Shown here: in pieces, positions 5,592 to 6,843 of the stretch
Numbering within the stretch: position 1 is the stretch's first letter
How the letters are laid out: each line of letters begins with the position of its first letter
Assembly: GCA_944324625.1 (NCBI GenBank)
Contig: CALUWZ010000093.1
Span: forward strand, 1-6,843
Source of the DNA: an uncultured Mailhella sp.
Lineage (GTDB): Bacteria > Desulfobacterota > Desulfovibrionia > Desulfovibrionales > Desulfovibrionaceae
Length of the DNA: 6,843 nucleotides
Direction of reading: 5' to 3'
Notes under the pieces: model-generated
Databases searched by the model: none
What the model saw: the letters and a program-made list of their open reading frames with translations, nothing else
What the model was told of the DNA's origin: nothing
Made by a program: the position numbers and the translations under genes

Positions 5592-5834
5592 AGCATGGTC
5601 TGATGATACATGGTCTGATAATGTATGGTCTGATGACGCATGGGACGATTTCTTGTATTGGCAGCAGCAAGACAAAAAACTAAAAAACTACTTGAATTAA
5701 TTAAAGATATTGTCAGAAACCAATATGAAGGAATAAGCAAACCTGAACGCTTATCAGGGGATTTGTCCGAATATGTGCAGGAACAATCCCCTGCAGATTC
5801 AATAAAATACAGTTACCAAAAGCTTCCCTTTTAA
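5584..5834 (+). pseudogene. Broken Txe/YoeB family toxin gene (frameshifted, degenerate 3' end)
   Basis: The ancestor was a ribosome-dependent mRNA endonuclease of the RelE superfamily. Frame 1 (from ATG5584) reads MIKAWSDD..., then AWDDFLYWQQQDKKL, a clear YoeB N-terminus, but stops at TAA 5698-5700. The match continues in the -1 frame from 5688: LLELIKDIVRNQYEGISKPE, then RLSGDLSEYV, up to the TAA at 5832-5834. The Glu of KPE corresponds to catalytic E46 of E. coli YoeB. The expected SRRI..HRLVY and terminal CRYHY blocks, which hold R65 and H83, are not readable in either frame; short echoes (for example VTKSFPF and a KYY near 5850-5860) suggest further indels. Between D and KD the shifted reading is one residue shorter than in E. 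coli YoeB, so a deletion of about four bases fits. The N-terminus has two extra copies of a WSDD-type pentapeptide. Product expected to be inactive. Confidence 0.85.
5595..5654 (+). repeat. 15-bp tandem repeat inside the toxin remnant
   Basis: Three copies of ATGGTCTGAT plus five variable bases occupy 5595-5609, 5610-5624 and 5625-5639, followed by a diverged fourth unit (ATGGGACGAT, 5640-5649). In the toxin frame each unit encodes a variant of W-S-D-D/N-X, giving AWSDDTWSDNVWSDDAWDDF. Normal YoeB proteins have a single such motif before WDDYLYW, so two units (30 bases, ten residues) appear to have been added in frame. Confidence 0.9.
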
Positions 5835-5869
5835 CCCCAACCATAGGTGAAATACTATGCATTAAAATT

Positions 5870-5889
5870 CTTGCCTTTCGGCAGACAAG
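5870..5889 (-). terminator. Weak hairpin, possible terminator of the minus-strand FeoA-repeat gene
   Basis: CTTGCC (5870-5875) can pair with GGC...CAAG (5880-5889) around a TTTC loop with a three-base bulge. On the minus strand it is followed by AATTTT, a modest U-tract. It lies about 85 bases after the FeoA-repeat stop codon. The stem is short, so the call is tentative. Confidence 0.3.
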
Positions 5890-5922
5890 CAAAACATATT
5901 ACATTGATTTTATTATAAAAAT

Positions 5923-5931
5923 CCCCCCCCC
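5923..5931 (+). repeat. Homopolymer run of nine C
   Basis: Nine consecutive C residues in the gap between the toxin remnant and the convergent FeoA-repeat gene, directly after an A/T-rich stretch (TTATTATAAAAAT). Such runs are prone to length change. No gene start lies close on either strand, so no phase-variation target is evident. Confidence 0.85.
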
Positions 5932-5974
5932 TAACCGCTCCCCAAACACCGTTTTAAATTTATGGATTATTGTT

Positions 5975-6706
5975 TCAGCAAGATACAATAATATTTTCAG
6001 CCTGTTCTTTTTTGAGGAAAATACGAAGTCCGCCGGCATTGGTCAGAATAAAATGCTCTCCCTGCCCCAGTCTGAAAGCCGGTGCGTTTTCAACATATTC
6101 CAAAACCAGAACATCGCCTTTTTGAATATTGTATGCCTGCATCAGCCTTTGCGCACTCTGCCCTCCGATGATTTTTTCCACTTTGAAAGGAACAGCAGCC
6201 GAGCTTGCGGCAAACTGAATAAGCTCTCCTTTTTCCAAAGATCCCATTTCCAAGGTTCCCAAGATTTTTGCGGCAAGTCCCTCTGAAAGTCTTTCCCGTC
6301 TTTTTTGGTTGATACGGGTGATATATTCCATAGGCGGAAGGACACGGATCATTTCAAATTCCTGTTCTTCGTGTATTCCCAATGCATGCAGGGCATTCAA
6401 AAGTTCTTCGCCGCCTTCAAGGGTCTCAATATGTCCTTTTTCGCCTGCTTTCATTTCCGTTAGGGCGATAATTCTTCCGTCGCTGAGATGTCCCAATATT
6501 TTTCCGCCCATTCCCCCGCTTAAAACCGTTTCACCGCCCTTATGACGTATTTTTACTGTATGCATGTCAAGTTCTGCATCCAAGCGGTACACTGTCTGTC
6601 CGACGGTAATTCCTGTATGAAAAAGTTCCTGCTCAAGCTTTTGAGAGGAAATTCGCTCAAGACGGAGTTTTGCTCCGTGCGGTGCATTGCTGAAAGCCGT
6701 AAACAT
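5975..6706 (-). CDS. Triple FeoA-repeat protein (metal transport associated)
   Basis: A 243-aa cytoplasmic protein that I read as three consecutive FeoA/SH3-like domains of about 75 residues, about three times the size of ordinary FeoA. Repeat 1 (about 3-75) has the pattern G..L.L..I...KLEQEL...GITVGQTV; repeat 2 (about 80-151) has MKAGEKGHIETLEGGEE followed by LGI.E.QEF and AAKILG; repeat 3 (about 162-242) has VEKIIGG.SAQRLM..NIQKGDVL followed by GLRIFLKKEQAENI. These match the FeoA core, with an L-x-x-x-G-I-x-x-G helix/turn then closing strands and an A-x-x-I-x-V-like end. FeoA partners FeoB in ferrous iron uptake, but here the upstream gene looks like a P-type ATPase. GAGG (plus-strand 6712-6715) precedes the ATG, which abuts the upstream stop (TAGATG). 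No signal peptide or membrane segment. Confidence 0.75.
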   Translation of the reverse strand: MFTAFSNAPHGAKLRLERISSQKLEQELFHTGITVGQTVYRLDAELDMHTVKIRHKGGETVLSGGMGGKILGHLSDGRIIALTEMKAGEKGHIETLEGGEELLNALHALGIHEEQEFEMIRVLPPMEYITRINQKRRERLSEGLAAKILGTLEMGSLEKGELIQFAASSAAVPFKVEKIIGGQSAQRLMQAYNIQKGDVLVLEYVENAPAFRLGQGEHFILTNAGGLRIFLKKEQAENIIVSC

Positions 6707-6843
6707 CTATGCCTCACTGTGTTTAAAAATATCAGGGAGTTTTGCAGCGGATTTTGCCGTATAGCCCAAAATGCCTATGGTACTGAGATTATGCAAAAGT
6801 GCGGATTTAACAGGTGAAAGTTTTCCCATCACTGCCAAAAGCA
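6707..6843 (-). CDS. C-terminus of a probable P1B-type metal-transporting ATPase (partial)
   Basis: Only the last 44 codons are in the window; the gene continues beyond 6843. The visible end is LLAVMGKLSPVKSALLHNLS, then TIGILGYTAKSAAKL and a short polar tail. This resembles the last transmembrane helix pair of heavy-metal P1B ATPases, where a G-x-L-S-P-V...A-L-L-H-N/E-x-S-T motif is followed by a hydrophobic stretch. The stop codon TAG is immediately followed by the ATG of the FeoA-repeat gene, which implies translational coupling and a shared role in metal handling. The catalytic DKTGT and the CPx metal site lie outside the window, so the metal and even the family remain to be confirmed. 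Confidence 0.55.
   Translation of the reverse strand, partial: LLAVMGKLSPVKSALLHNLSTIGILGYTAKSAAKLPDIFKHSEA

Noticed and set aside
5595..5654. CRISPR-like or regulatory repeat array
   Set aside because: The units are contiguous 15-mers without spacers and fit the reading frame of the toxin, so they are a coding tandem repeat.
5455..5670. Minus-strand frame with repeated Ile-Ile-Arg-Pro units
   Set aside because: It is the antisense reading of the 15-bp tandem repeat in the toxin remnant, not a gene.
4881..5834. tRNA-Leu as the attachment site of an integrated element carrying the toxin-antitoxin genes
   Set aside because: No integrase gene and no second copy of the tRNA 3' end is visible in the window; the proximity alone does not support it.

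Overview
The window looks like chromosomal DNA from a fairly low-GC, Gram-negative, flagellated anaerobe. My best guess is the Desulfovibrionales (Desulfovibrio/Bilophila/Halodesulfovibrio relatives). The basis is an outer-membrane MipA/OmpV-type barrel, a ruvX-mltG-exonuclease-cheW gene order that I associate with that group, and a long FeoA-repeat protein beside a metal P-type ATPase. The placement is inference and was not tested by any search.

Left part (1-1305): a MipA/OmpV-family outer-membrane protein gene, then a 443-base non-coding stretch. This stretch holds two hairpins, one with a clear U-tract, and a good promoter that lies so close to ruvX that its transcript may be leaderless.

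Central core (1306-4229): ruvX (YqgF-fold nuclease), mltG (septal/endolytic murein transglycosylase), a DEDDy 3'-5' exonuclease and cheW, all on the + strand. ruvX and mltG overlap by four bases, and mltG and the exonuclease are two bases apart, so they are probably co-transcribed. cheW ends at a strong intrinsic terminator.

Accessory part (4230-5974): a small tyrosine-rich protein of unknown function with a near-perfect ribosome binding site; a tRNA-Leu(CAG) with its own consensus promoter and terminator; and a toxin-antitoxin locus. The locus has an intact RelB/DinJ-type antitoxin followed by a broken Txe/YoeB-type toxin. The toxin remnant carries an in-frame 15-bp tandem repeat near its start and a -1 frameshift that falls exactly on an A AAA AAC heptamer. 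Its C-terminal catalytic residues are lost.

Right part (5975-6843, - strand): a 243-aa protein made of three FeoA-like (SH3-type) repeats, directly preceded (TAGATG junction) by the C-terminus of what looks like a P1B-type metal-transporting ATPase that runs out of the window. Together they suggest a metal-transport operon.

Most of the window is ordinary housekeeping. The items most worth a second look are the decayed toxin with its repeat and slippery site, the triple-FeoA/P-type ATPase pair, and the unknown 133-aa protein. I found no CRISPR array, insertion sequence or clear novel defence system.
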